Origin: an uncultured Bacteroidales bacterium
GTDB taxonomy: Bacteria; Bacteroidota; Bacteroidia; Bacteroidales; Marinilabiliaceae
Direction: 5' to 3'
Length of the DNA stretch: 8,126 nucleotides
NCBI GenBank assembly: GCA_934725785.1
Contig: CAKVCS010000040.1
Coordinates: 1-8,126 of the forward strand
The notes beneath the pieces are model-generated. The model had not been told where the DNA came from and did not search any database. It worked only from the letters and a program-made list of their open reading frames with translations. Both the position numbers and the translations under genes were made by a program. Shown in pieces: positions 1 through 5,916 of the stretch (the stretch's first letter is position 1; each line of letters begins with the position of its first letter).

Positions 1-1918
1 CATTGGATGTCATAATGATGACAGTGCCAGAGAAGTCGGCTTTCTGCCCCTTATTGTCCGTGAGCTGGGCATAGTCGAGCACTTGCAGCATGAGGTTGAA
101 CACAGCGGAATGCGCCTTCTCAATCTCGTCGAAAAGCAGGACGCAGTTGGGATTCTTGCGCACGGCATCGGTCAGTAGCCCCCCGTCCTCATATCCTATG
201 TATCCGGCTGGCGACCCGACGAGCCTGGAGACGGTGTGTCGCTCAGAATACTCGCTCATATCGAACCGCACGAGCTTGACACCGAGTTCGGCCGCGAGTA
301 CTTTCGCAAGCTCCGTCTTGCCTACTCCCGTGGGGCCGACGAACAGGTATGCGGCGAGCGGCTTGGTGTCGTCGCTCAACCCGGCCTTGGCGAGCAGGAC
401 GCTCTCGGCAACTCCGTGGACGGCCTCGTCCTGGCCAAAGATCTTAGAGAGCAGGTTGGCCTCAAGAGAGCGGAGCCCATCTTCCGAGTCCGCCGGCCGC
501 GCAATGGTGTCCGCGCCGAGCGTCTTGAGGTAGCCGCCCACCATGGCGGCAGTTATCGTAGAGGCCGCACCACCGCGTTTTACGGACTTTTCCATCTCGG
601 CATATGCCAAGACGCCGTCGAGGAGGTCGAGCGCGCGGCCCGGCATGGCGATGTCCTTGGAATAGGATGACGTCGCCGTGTCGATGACGAGGTCTATGAT
701 ATAGTCCGGGCAGGTGCCTTGAGGCACGAGGTGCGCGTCGAGAATGTTCTGCGCTCCGGCCTTGACCATCAGTCGGCCGTCCGGCTCGAGGGCTGGCTCG
801 GTGATGTCTATTCTCGTGAAGTTCTTCTCGACGACCGAGTTGTGTGTGGCAAGCCGCTTAAACTGTTCGAAAGAGGCCGTCGTGATAATATGAATGTCCT
901 TCCCGTCGATGAGCGAGAGCAGGAGACGCAGGGTGTCGGGCGTGTTGTCGTTCTGGTTTTGTGGCATGAGCTCGCCCAAGTTGTCGGCGAAAATCACTGC
1001 CATGCATCCCTCGTCCTCGATGTCCGCGACGATATCGGCCACGTGGTTCTCTATCTCGTCGCTGTATGAGACTCCGGTGACGACGGATGCCGGGCTGAAC
1101 TTATAGAACCTTGCGCCGCCGAAGCGGCTTCGCTTCTTAAACCGCCCTTTCGCCTGGACGAGGCCTGCAACCATCGTCGACTTGCCGACCCCGCTCTCCC
1201 CGACATACACTATGTTGCCTCTCTTTGACTTAAGGAGCGTGACGATGGACCTGTTGACCTCGGCCTCGCGGCCCGCGAACTTTATCCCAGCGAAGAGTCC
1301 GTCGTCATCTATCCGGCGGCAGGCGTCGTCTTGCACGGGGTCGGAGTCTCCGGCCGTCTGCTCGGCATCGTCGGCAGGCGGGTAGTTCCAGAAGTCCTTA
1401 GGCGTAATATCGTCAGGGAGGGGGATGTTTGGCTTCATTCCCTCACACACGTCGCGATACCTTGCGAAGACCGCCCTCCTCTTCGACTCGGGCAGATACT
1501 TGTCGAGCACGCTCTTTGCGACAGAGTTTCGCAGGTAGCAGACCCCGACGAGATAATGCACAGGCATCACGCCCTGCAACCCCTCCTCGCCAATGTTGTG
1601 AGACATATCCTCCGCCATCTGCTCATAGCTTGCCGACGGGTTGGGCATATACTTCCTGTTGGCGGGGACACGCTCCAGGGAGTTGAGATAGTCCGACAGC
1701 CTCTCCTTGATTGAGGCCACGTCGACCCCGAACTCATCGGCAAGGAGCTGGCCGAGCCTGAAATCGGGGTCAGAGACGAGCGTGAAGAGAAGGGCCTCGG
1801 GCGTTATGAACTGGAGCCTCAGCTGCTGCGAGAGCCTCACAGTCCGAGACATCAGGGCGAAAGTGGAGCCCTGGGGGAAAATACTCAAATCCTTGTTAGG
1901 TGCAGTTTCTTTAGGCAT
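1..1918 (-). CDS. clpA: ATP-dependent Clp protease ATP-binding subunit ClpA (C-terminus beyond window)
   Basis: This is an AAA+ unfoldase that would thread substrates into the ClpP peptidase in the cytosol. I read 639 codons without interruption from ATG at 1918-1916 to the window edge; the C-terminal part, including any ClpP-docking loop, is outside. An N-terminal Clp_N-type helical domain (about residues 15-160) is followed by an acidic linker (about 180-207) and two ATPase domains. D1 has Walker A GESGVGKST at 240-248. D2 has Walker A GPTGVGKT at 528-535, Walker B LLFDE ending at E598, the pore loop GYIGY at 572-576 and sensor-1 segment IIMTSN at the edge, all canonical. D1 is odd: the Walker B Glu is Asn313, the usual RRF arginine-finger segment reads K365-N366-F367, and the usual KYRG pore loop reads SYSD (284-287). 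The first eight bases overlap the end of clpS, which supports ClpA rather than ClpB or ClpC. Identity is firm; activity of D1 is doubtful. Confidence 0.93.
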   Translation of the reverse strand, partial: MPKETAPNKDLSIFPQGSTFALMSRTVRLSQQLRLQFITPEALLFTLVSDPDFRLGQLLADEFGVDVASIKERLSDYLNSLERVPANRKYMPNPSASYEQMAEDMSHNIGEEGLQGVMPVHYLVGVCYLRNSVAKSVLDKYLPESKRRAVFARYRDVCEGMKPNIPLPDDITPKDFWNYPPADDAEQTAGDSDPVQDDACRRIDDDGLFAGIKFAGREAEVNRSIVTLLKSKRGNIVYVGESGVGKSTMVAGLVQAKGRFKKRSRFGGARFYKFSPASVVTGVSYSDEIENHVADIVADIEDEGCMAVIFADNLGELMPQNQNDNTPDTLRLLLSLIDGKDIHIITTASFEQFKRLATHNSVVEKNFTRIDITEPALEPDGRLMVKAGAQNILDAHLVPQGTCPDYIIDLVIDTATSSYSKDIAMPGRALDLLDGVLAYAEMEKSVKRGGAASTITAAMVGGYLKTLGADTIARPADSEDGLRSLEANLLSKIFGQDEAVHGVAESVLLAKAGLSDDTKPLAAYLFVGPTGVGKTELAKVLAAELGVKLVRFDMSEYSERHTVSRLVGSPAGYIGYEDGGLLTDAVRKNPNCVLLFDEIEKAHSAVFNLMLQVLDYAQLTDNKGQKADFSGTVIIMTSN

Positions 1919-2213
1919 CTTCAGTAGTCAGCTTGAGGGGGAAATTCTCGGCGCGGGCCATATTCATCCCGGCCTGGGCCTTGGACACCGCAATGTCTTT
2001 GGGGTATATGCCGACAACGGCGGACCCCTCGGCATCGACCTGCTCGGTGAGGGCGGCGGCGGCGCCTTCCTCATAGAAGAAAACCTCTACGAGCATACGC
2101 GTCACGAACTCGAACGTCGTGACGTCGTCATCGTGAATGACGACCTTCATGCGGTCGGGCTCATGGGTCCTGCGCCTCAGAGTCCGTCTCGGCGTAAGCT
2201 GAATCTGTTCCAT
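1911..2213 (-). CDS. clpS: ATP-dependent Clp protease adaptor ClpS
   Basis: ClpS is a small adaptor that binds proteins with N-degron residues and hands them to the N-domain of ClpA. The 100-residue product has a basic N-terminal tail (about 1-22) followed by the folded core. The core aligns without gaps, at an offset of six, to my recollection of E. coli ClpS, from MKVVIHDDD at 22 through the AEGSAVVGIY segment to LKLTTEDA at the end. At the positions of E. coli Asn34, Asp35 and His66, which hold the substrate amino group, this protein has Asp28, Asp29 and Asp60. The gatekeeper Met40 position is Phe34. Starting at ATG 2213 gives a normal family length. Its TAA stop lies inside the first codons of clpA (shared ATGCCTAA), so the two are co-transcribed and probably translationally coupled. 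Family assignment is confident; binding specificity may differ from the E. coli protein. Confidence 0.92.
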   Translation of the reverse strand: MEQIQLTPRRTLRRRTHEPDRMKVVIHDDDVTTFEFVTRMLVEVFFYEEGAAAALTEQVDAEGSAVVGIYPKDIAVSKAQAGMNMARAENFPLKLTTEDA

Positions 2214-2298
2214 GACGCTAAGTTAGCCTTTTCGCGCCGCAATGCAGCCAACCGAGAGGAAAAAGAGAAAAGATTGCCCGCATAAGGATATAAAATCT

Positions 2299-2306
2299 TA
2301 ACTTTG
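2299..2306 (+). promoter_or_regulatory. Putative -7 promoter box for thrH
   Basis: TAACTTTG is an exact match to the Bacteroidota TAnnTTTG -7 element. An ATTG at 2273-2276 could serve as the -33 element, with a 22-base spacer, slightly longer than usual. Transcription would begin near 2311-2313, about 70 bases before the preferred thrH start. It lies only four bases from an opposing box on the other strand. Confidence 0.5.
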
Positions 2307-2310
2307 AGTT

Positions 2311-2318
2311 CAAAATTA
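2311..2318 (-). promoter_or_regulatory. Putative -7 promoter box for clpS-clpA
   Basis: On the minus strand this reads TAATTTTG, an exact match to the Bacteroidota TAnnTTTG -7 element. It would start a transcript with a leader of roughly 90 bases before clpS. I see no -33 TTTG at the usual spacing; the nearest is about 28 bases away. The match is therefore suggestive only. Confidence 0.35.
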
Positions 2319-2379
2319 GGGTGCGGCGGTGAGTTGTCGTCTGTGCCAAACAAGAAACAACAATAAAAACGAGCTTACC

Positions 2380-2985
2380 ATGTGGGTAATTTGTGCAGAC
2401 CTTGAGGGCGTGTTTGTTCCCGAGATATGGGTCAACGTGGCAAAAAAAACAGGTATCGAGGAGCTGAAACTCACTACCAGGGACATAAAGGACTATGACG
2501 AGCTGATGCGCATGCGGCTAAGGATACTTGACCAGCACGGCCTTAAGCTGCAGGACATACAAGATGTCATTGGCACACTCGACCCGCTGCCGGGCGCGCT
2601 GGATTTCGTGCGCGAGATTCGCAAAGTGGCGCGGTTCGCCATCGTGTCGGACACCTTCGTGGAGTTCGCCCAGCCGCTCATGGACAAGCTGGAGAACCCT
2701 TTCCTGCTGTGCCACAGCCTTGAGACCGACGCCAGCGGCCGCATCACGAACTATAAGCTCCGCCAGCCGGACCCCAAGCGCAAGACGGTCGAGGCGTTCA
2801 AGAGCCTCAAATATGACGTGGTGGCGTTCGGCGACTCGTACAACGACGTGACGATGCTCGAGGCCGCGGACAAAGGCATATTGTTCTGCCCACCAGACAA
2901 CGTGAAGGCCGACTATCCGCAATATCCGGTCGTTACGGACATCAACGAGCTGAAAAGCAGGCTGATGGATATCGTATCTAAGTAA
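2380..2985 (+). CDS. thrH: Bifunctional phosphoserine phosphatase/homoserine phosphotransferase ThrH
   Basis: This HAD-superfamily enzyme dephosphorylates phosphoserine and, as characterised in Pseudomonas aeruginosa ThrH, can transfer the phosphate to homoserine, linking serine and threonine synthesis. With the ATG at 2380 the protein is 201 residues, close to the roughly 205 of the Pseudomonas enzyme. HAD motif I is DLEGVFVPE (D7, E9), with Glu where most family members have the second Asp, as in ThrH. Motif II is S90-D-T, the motif III lysine is probably K134, and motif IV is GDSYND at 151-156. The segments LTTRDIKDYDELM, RLRILDQHGLKL and LRQPDPKR are ThrH-like. An upstream in-frame GTG at 2329 would add 17 residues with no family counterpart, so I reject it. 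The gene appears monocistronic, with a -7 box upstream and a strong hairpin downstream. Confidence 0.93.
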   Translation: MWVICADLEGVFVPEIWVNVAKKTGIEELKLTTRDIKDYDELMRMRLRILDQHGLKLQDIQDVIGTLDPLPGALDFVREIRKVARFAIVSDTFVEFAQPLMDKLENPFLLCHSLETDASGRITNYKLRQPDPKRKTVEAFKSLKYDVVAFGDSYNDVTMLEAADKGILFCPPDNVKADYPQYPVVTDINELKSRLMDIVSK

Positions 2986-3002
2986 GCGGGCAAGATAACA
3001 AA

Positions 3003-3057
3003 GCAAAAGCCGCATGCGGAGACGCCTGGATGGGCGCTATCCGCATGCGGCTTTTGC
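3003..3057. terminator. Bidirectional hairpin terminator between thrH and the acetyltransferase gene
   Basis: Two perfect 18-base complementary arms (3003-3020 and 3040-3057) flank a 19-base loop that can itself pair CGCC (3023-3026) with GGCG (3033-3036). Each arm carries AAAA/TTTT next to a GC-rich block, so a CTTTTGC tail follows the GC stem on both strands. It starts 17 bases after the thrH stop and lies 38 bases beyond the stop of the convergent acetyltransferase gene. It probably terminates both transcripts. Confidence 0.8.
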
Positions 3058-3095
3058 CGTGCTTATATAGACAAGGGGACGCGGAACGCGTATGC

Positions 3096-3614
3096 TCACA
3101 CGAGCTTCTCCATCCAAATCATGTCATACCAACGGCCGAACTTGAAGCCAGAGCGGTGGAAATGCGCCACGAGGCGGTATCCCATGCGCTCGTGGAACAT
3201 CATGCTGGCGTTGGTCAGATAAGGGTCGCGCACCTGCGCATATGTTATGCAGGCGCAAATGCTGCGGACTCCCTGCTCGACGAGCCTCCGCTCAAGCTCC
3301 CGGAGCAGCGCAGCCCCCACCCCGCGGCCACGGGCGTCGGCGCGGACGTAAATGCTCGTCTCGCACGCGTATTGATAGGCGGCGCGTTCCTTGAAACGCC
3401 CGGCGTAGGCATAGCCCAACAGCTCGCCGCCGGGACGGCTCTCGGCCACGACATACGGGTAAGACTCGAGGGTAGACAAAATCCTGCGCGAGAACTCGGT
3501 GAGAGACGGCACGTCATACTCGAACGTGACGGCAGTGCCGGAGACGTAGGGCGAATAGATGGCGAGCAGGGCCGCCGCGTCGGCCTCGGTGGCAGGACGA
3601 AGAAAGAGCTCCAT
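3096..3614 (-). CDS. GNAT family N-acetyltransferase, phosphinothricin acetyltransferase type
   Basis: The 172-residue protein is a full-length single-domain GNAT acetyltransferase that moves acetyl from acetyl-CoA to an amine. The N-terminus (MELFLRPATEADAAALLAIY) and the substrate region TAVTFEYDVPS (27-37) are typical of the Pat/Bar/MnaT branch. The acetyl-CoA pyrophosphate-binding loop is RGRGVGAAL (95-103). The C-terminal block NASMMFHERMGYRLV followed by GFKFGRWYDMIWM (156-168) is characteristic of this branch. Members act on phosphinothricin, methionine sulfone or sulfoximine; the natural substrate here cannot be read from sequence. The ATG at 3614 lies nine bases after the stop of the upstream permease gene, so the two are probably co-transcribed. 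Branch assignment is good, substrate unknown. Confidence 0.87.
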   Translation of the reverse strand: MELFLRPATEADAAALLAIYSPYVSGTAVTFEYDVPSLTEFSRRILSTLESYPYVVAESRPGGELLGYAYAGRFKERAAYQYACETSIYVRADARGRGVGAALLRELERRLVEQGVRSICACITYAQVRDPYLTNASMMFHERMGYRLVAHFHRSGFKFGRWYDMIWMEKLV

Positions 3615-3623
3615 AGGCCGTCG

Positions 3624-4589
3624 TCACACAGTTTTTTTATGAGAAGAAGACTCCTTGTGCCGTTTTTTCCAAAGCTGATAGCTGTTCACGACATTCTGCC
3701 ACAGCACATAGGCGCCAGGCGACACGCACGAGAGCGGGTTGAGATAGGTCTGCGCCATCCAAATGGCCAGCACCGTGTTCTTCTGCCCTAAGGCTTGGCC
3801 ACCGCTTATCCGGTCTCCGTAGCGTCCGCCCGTAACCTTGCCAAAGAGAAACTGAGCCGCGCACGCCGCCACGGCTACCAGAGCGAGCGACAGCACTATG
3901 ACGGCCTCGTCGGAGTCGTCCACAACGCTCTTGGCCGTCTTGCCCATCACCATGGCGAGCGCAAGAGCCCAAATGTAAAAAGCCAAACCCGAGTGCTCAC
4001 GCAACCAGGCATGGGCGGCAGGCAACCATAGGCGCAAGGCCTGAGCCATGAGAAACGGGAATATGAGCAGTGGAAATACCTTGCCAAGGATGAGCAGGAA
4101 TGCGTCGAAAAAGGCGGCGCCACCCTGCTGGACATAGACAAGAGGGAACACAACCGGGACATATATGGCGGCCAAGACATTGTCCATCAGCGTGAAAGTA
4201 ATGAGAGTCTCGGCAGACCCTCCCAGCTTGTGAGTGATGACAGCGGCAGCCGTGGCCGTAGGGCAGATGAGGCACACCATGGCGCCCTGGGCCAAAACGG
4301 CCGAGACAGGGGCGAGCAGCAGGTAAGCGGCAGAAGCGCAGACGACCTGGAAAACGAGAAGCCACAAATGCCACTTGCGCAGACGGAACTGGCGAGGGTC
4401 GACACGGCAGAACGTCAGCAGCAGTTGGGCGAATATGAGGGCGGGAGTGAGAAAAGAGTCCAACGCCCAGACGAACCCGTGCATTGGGCGCAAAAAGCCA
4501 ATGCAGTGAAACGCCAGATAGAAAAGCACGCCAGCAAGCATAGCGACTGGCAGGGTCCAATTTCGCAAAAAAGATATTACACGCTCCAC
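3624..4589 (-). CDS. Bile acid:sodium symporter (BASS/SBF) family-like permease
   Basis: This 321-residue, very hydrophobic inner-membrane protein has about nine or ten probable membrane segments (approximately 12-31, 40-60, 74-94, 97-118, 127-150, 160-184, 203-218, 230-250, 266-305). Two conserved stretches resemble the crossover regions of BASS transporters: CPTATAAAVITHKLGG (109-124) and GGQALGQKNTVLAIWMAQ (263-280), with the QKN tripeptide of the second crossover helix. Members move bile acids, pantoate or other organic anions with sodium; the substrate here is unknown. The start is a GTG at 4589, which gives the normal RNWTLPVAML opening; the first ATG, at residue 17, would cut into the first membrane helix. 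It is the first gene of a two-gene unit with the acetyltransferase. The lysine-rich end (residues 309-319) is probably cytoplasmic. No exact -7 box is visible upstream. Confidence 0.78.
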   Translation of the reverse strand: MERVISFLRNWTLPVAMLAGVLFYLAFHCIGFLRPMHGFVWALDSFLTPALIFAQLLLTFCRVDPRQFRLRKWHLWLLVFQVVCASAAYLLLAPVSAVLAQGAMVCLICPTATAAAVITHKLGGSAETLITFTLMDNVLAAIYVPVVFPLVYVQQGGAAFFDAFLLILGKVFPLLIFPFLMAQALRLWLPAAHAWLREHSGLAFYIWALALAMVMGKTAKSVVDDSDEAVIVLSLALVAVAACAAQFLFGKVTGGRYGDRISGGQALGQKNTVLAIWMAQTYLNPLSCVSPGAYVLWQNVVNSYQLWKKRHKESSSHKKTV

Positions 4590-4605
4590 GAAAACAACTT
4601 TACGC

Positions 4606-4626
4606 GCCCGGGGAGGTCAACCGGGC
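4606..4626 (-). promoter_or_regulatory. Leader hairpin upstream of the permease gene
   Basis: GCCCGG (4606-4611) and CCGGGC (4621-4626) form a six-base perfect GC stem with a nine-base loop, ending 17 bases before the permease GTG. It would sit in the messenger leader. It is short and may be chance in GC-rich DNA; a regulatory role is inference. Confidence 0.25.
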
Positions 4627-4782
4627 AGACGTAATCCCCGGCATTAAGCTGCCGCCCGACGGCGCTATAACACTCTTTACGCGAAAGTAACGGTTAGGCC
4701 GCACACACTCAGCTGCAAACATTGAAAGGTCGCGCCGATACGTGTAAATAATCATAAAAGGCCTGCGCAAAGACGCATGGGG

Positions 4783-4965
4783 CTACTTTCCATTGGAACG
4801 CACCAAATTATCAACACCGATGAAAAGCATCATCGAGAACAAGGCAAAGACAATAGCCTTCGCCGCAAAAACGACTACTGACGACATCATAATGAAAAAA
4901 AAATATTCGCCCCCGGCGCAAAGGCGGCGCCACGAGGCCATGGGCAGGTTTGGGAATGCAGACAC
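4783..4965 (-). CDS. Possible small membrane protein, unrecognised
   Basis: This 60-codon frame runs from ATG 4965 to TAG. The second half holds a continuous hydrophobic stretch (MMSSVVVFAAKAIVFALFSM and beyond, about residues 26-51) followed by a short polar tail ending VRSNGK. That would suit a single membrane helix. A better start may be one of the paired ATGs near 4888-4893, giving about 34-35 residues and preceded by the T-rich sequence common before Bacteroidota starts. A weak hairpin (4764-4777) with a T-rich tail follows the stop within a few bases. Codon use is unlike the neighbours and I recognise no family. It may be noise in a T-rich stretch. Confidence 0.2.
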   Translation of the reverse strand: MSAFPNLPMASWRRLCAGGEYFFFIMMSSVVVFAAKAIVFALFSMMLFIGVDNLVRSNGK

Positions 4966-5083
4966 GGGCAGGAGGCATCGGGACTGTCCTCACATCCGCC
5001 GGTCCTGTCATATTATACGGCTTGGCGTAAGATATGTTCTAAGCATAAACAGTGTATTCGCCCGACAGGAAACGCAAAAATGT

Positions 5084-5091
5084 TATTTTTG
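5084..5091 (+). promoter_or_regulatory. Putative -7 promoter box for amn-holA
   Basis: TATTTTTG matches TAnnTTTG exactly. It ends 19 bases before the amn ATG, which predicts a very short leader of about 13-16 bases. No clear TTTG is found at the usual -33 distance; TTCG at 5057-5060 is the nearest approximation. Confidence 0.45.
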
Positions 5092-5110
5092 TAAAAAGAG
5101 ATGACTTTAT

Positions 5111-5875
5111 ATGAAGACAAAGCAGGAGATTGTAGAAAATTGGCTGCCGAGATATACCGGGAGGCAGCTGGAGGAGTTCCCGCGGTACATTTTGCTGACG
5201 AACTTCATGAACTACGTGGAGATGTTCGCCAACATATACGGCGTGGAGGTCAAGGGAGGCAACATGCCCAACGCGATGACCCGCGACGTGGCCATAATAA
5301 ACTTCGGCATGGGCAGTCCGAACGCCGCAACCATAATGGACCTGCTGACCGCGATACGCCCGAAGGCCGTGCTGTTCCTCGGGAAGTGCGGCGGGGCGAA
5401 AAGGAAAAACGAGATTGGCGACTTCATATTGCCCATAGCCGCCATACGCGGCGAGGGCACGAGCAACGACTACATGCCGCCCGAGGTGCCGGCCCTCCCG
5501 GCGTTCTCGCTCCAGAGGGCCGTGTCCGGGTCCATCCGCGACCATGGCTACGACTACTGGACGGTCACGGTCTACACGACGAACCGCCGGGTATGGGAGC
5601 ACGATGACGCTTTCAAGCACAAAATAGAGACCATGAGGTGCATGGCGGTAGACATGGAGACCGCCACCCTCTTCACTGTCGGCTTTCACAACGAGATACC
5701 CACCGGCGCGCTTCTGCTCGTGTCGGACCAGCCTATGATACCCGAGGGCGTGAAGACCACGGAGAGCGACAAGAAAGTCACGTCGCAATTCGTGCGCCCA
5801 CACCTGGAGATAGGGATAGACGCGCTCCTCGAGATTGAGAAGTGCGGCAACTCCGTCAAGCACCTTAAGTTTTAA
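5111..5875 (+). CDS. amn: AMP nucleosidase
   Basis: Amn hydrolyses AMP to adenine and ribose 5-phosphate in the cytosol, helping set adenylate levels and salvage purines. The 254-residue product has only the catalytic nucleoside phosphorylase-like fold, much shorter than the roughly 484 residues of E. coli Amn, as is usual in Bacteroidota. Visible motifs are INFGMGSPNAATIMDLL (63-79) for phosphate and ribose contacts, the strand-turn LFLGKCGG (88-95), EGTSNDY (115-121), AVDMETATLF (179-188) with the conserved Met-Glu pair, and LLLVSDQPM (201-209), whose Asp206 is the likely catalytic acid. The ATG at 5111 sits just downstream of a -7 box; an ATG at 5101 is in another frame. The gene is followed after 41 bases by holA on the same strand. 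The alternative, a different purine nucleosidase of the same fold, is less likely. Confidence 0.88.
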   Translation: MKTKQEIVENWLPRYTGRQLEEFPRYILLTNFMNYVEMFANIYGVEVKGGNMPNAMTRDVAIINFGMGSPNAATIMDLLTAIRPKAVLFLGKCGGAKRKNEIGDFILPIAAIRGEGTSNDYMPPEVPALPAFSLQRAVSGSIRDHGYDYWTVTVYTTNRRVWEHDDAFKHKIETMRCMAVDMETATLFTVGFHNEIPTGALLLVSDQPMIPEGVKTTESDKKVTSQFVRPHLEIGIDALLEIEKCGNSVKHLKF

Positions 5876-5908
5876 CTTGCAAAGAGGCCCAGACCGACGG
5901 GCCGCAAG
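5876..5908 (+). promoter_or_regulatory. Intercistronic hairpin between amn and holA
   Basis: Directly after the amn stop, CTTGC (5876-5880) and GGCCC (5886-5890) pair with GGGCC (5899-5903) and GCAAG (5904-5908). This makes ten base pairs with a five-base bulge on one side and an eight-base loop. It ends eight bases before the holA ATG. There is no T-run after it, so it looks more like a processing or translation-control element than a terminator. Confidence 0.45.
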
Positions 5909-5916
5909 ACATTGCC

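Larger units (their letters stand above)
4590..5110. other. Intergenic gap between divergent permease and amn units
   Basis: About 520 bases separate the two divergent units. I see no tRNA, no known riboswitch pattern and no large gene. The permease side has a small leader hairpin (4606-4626), the amn side a -7 box (5084-5091), and the middle a doubtful minus-strand ORF with a hydrophobic stretch (4783-4965). The remaining short reading frames look like noise. Confidence 0.5.

Noticed and set aside
90..1714. Several plus-strand reading frames across the clpA region
   Set aside because: They lie opposite an uninterrupted, clearly recognisable ClpA frame and their translations show no family features.
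2329..2379. In-frame GTG extension of thrH by 17 residues
   Set aside because: The added residues have no counterpart in ThrH, whose first strand starts directly at the position of the internal ATG; the extension also begins too close to the predicted transcription start.
2518..3015. Minus-strand frame of 165 residues opposite thrH
   Set aside because: It is a shadow of thrH, rich in His/Arg/Val from antisense codons, and runs into the terminator region.
3030..3791. Plus-strand frame of 253 residues opposite the acetyltransferase and permease genes
   Set aside because: It spans two real genes on the other strand and begins inside the terminator hairpin; its translation matches nothing I recognise.
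4590..5110. tRNA or riboswitch in the large intergenic gap
   Set aside because: I looked for cloverleaf arms with a T-loop and for familiar riboswitch cores on both strands and found none.
5039..5863. Minus-strand frame of 274 residues opposite amn
   Set aside because: Longer than amn itself, but the translation has the typical antisense composition and no motif, whereas the plus strand encodes a full set of AMP nucleosidase motifs.
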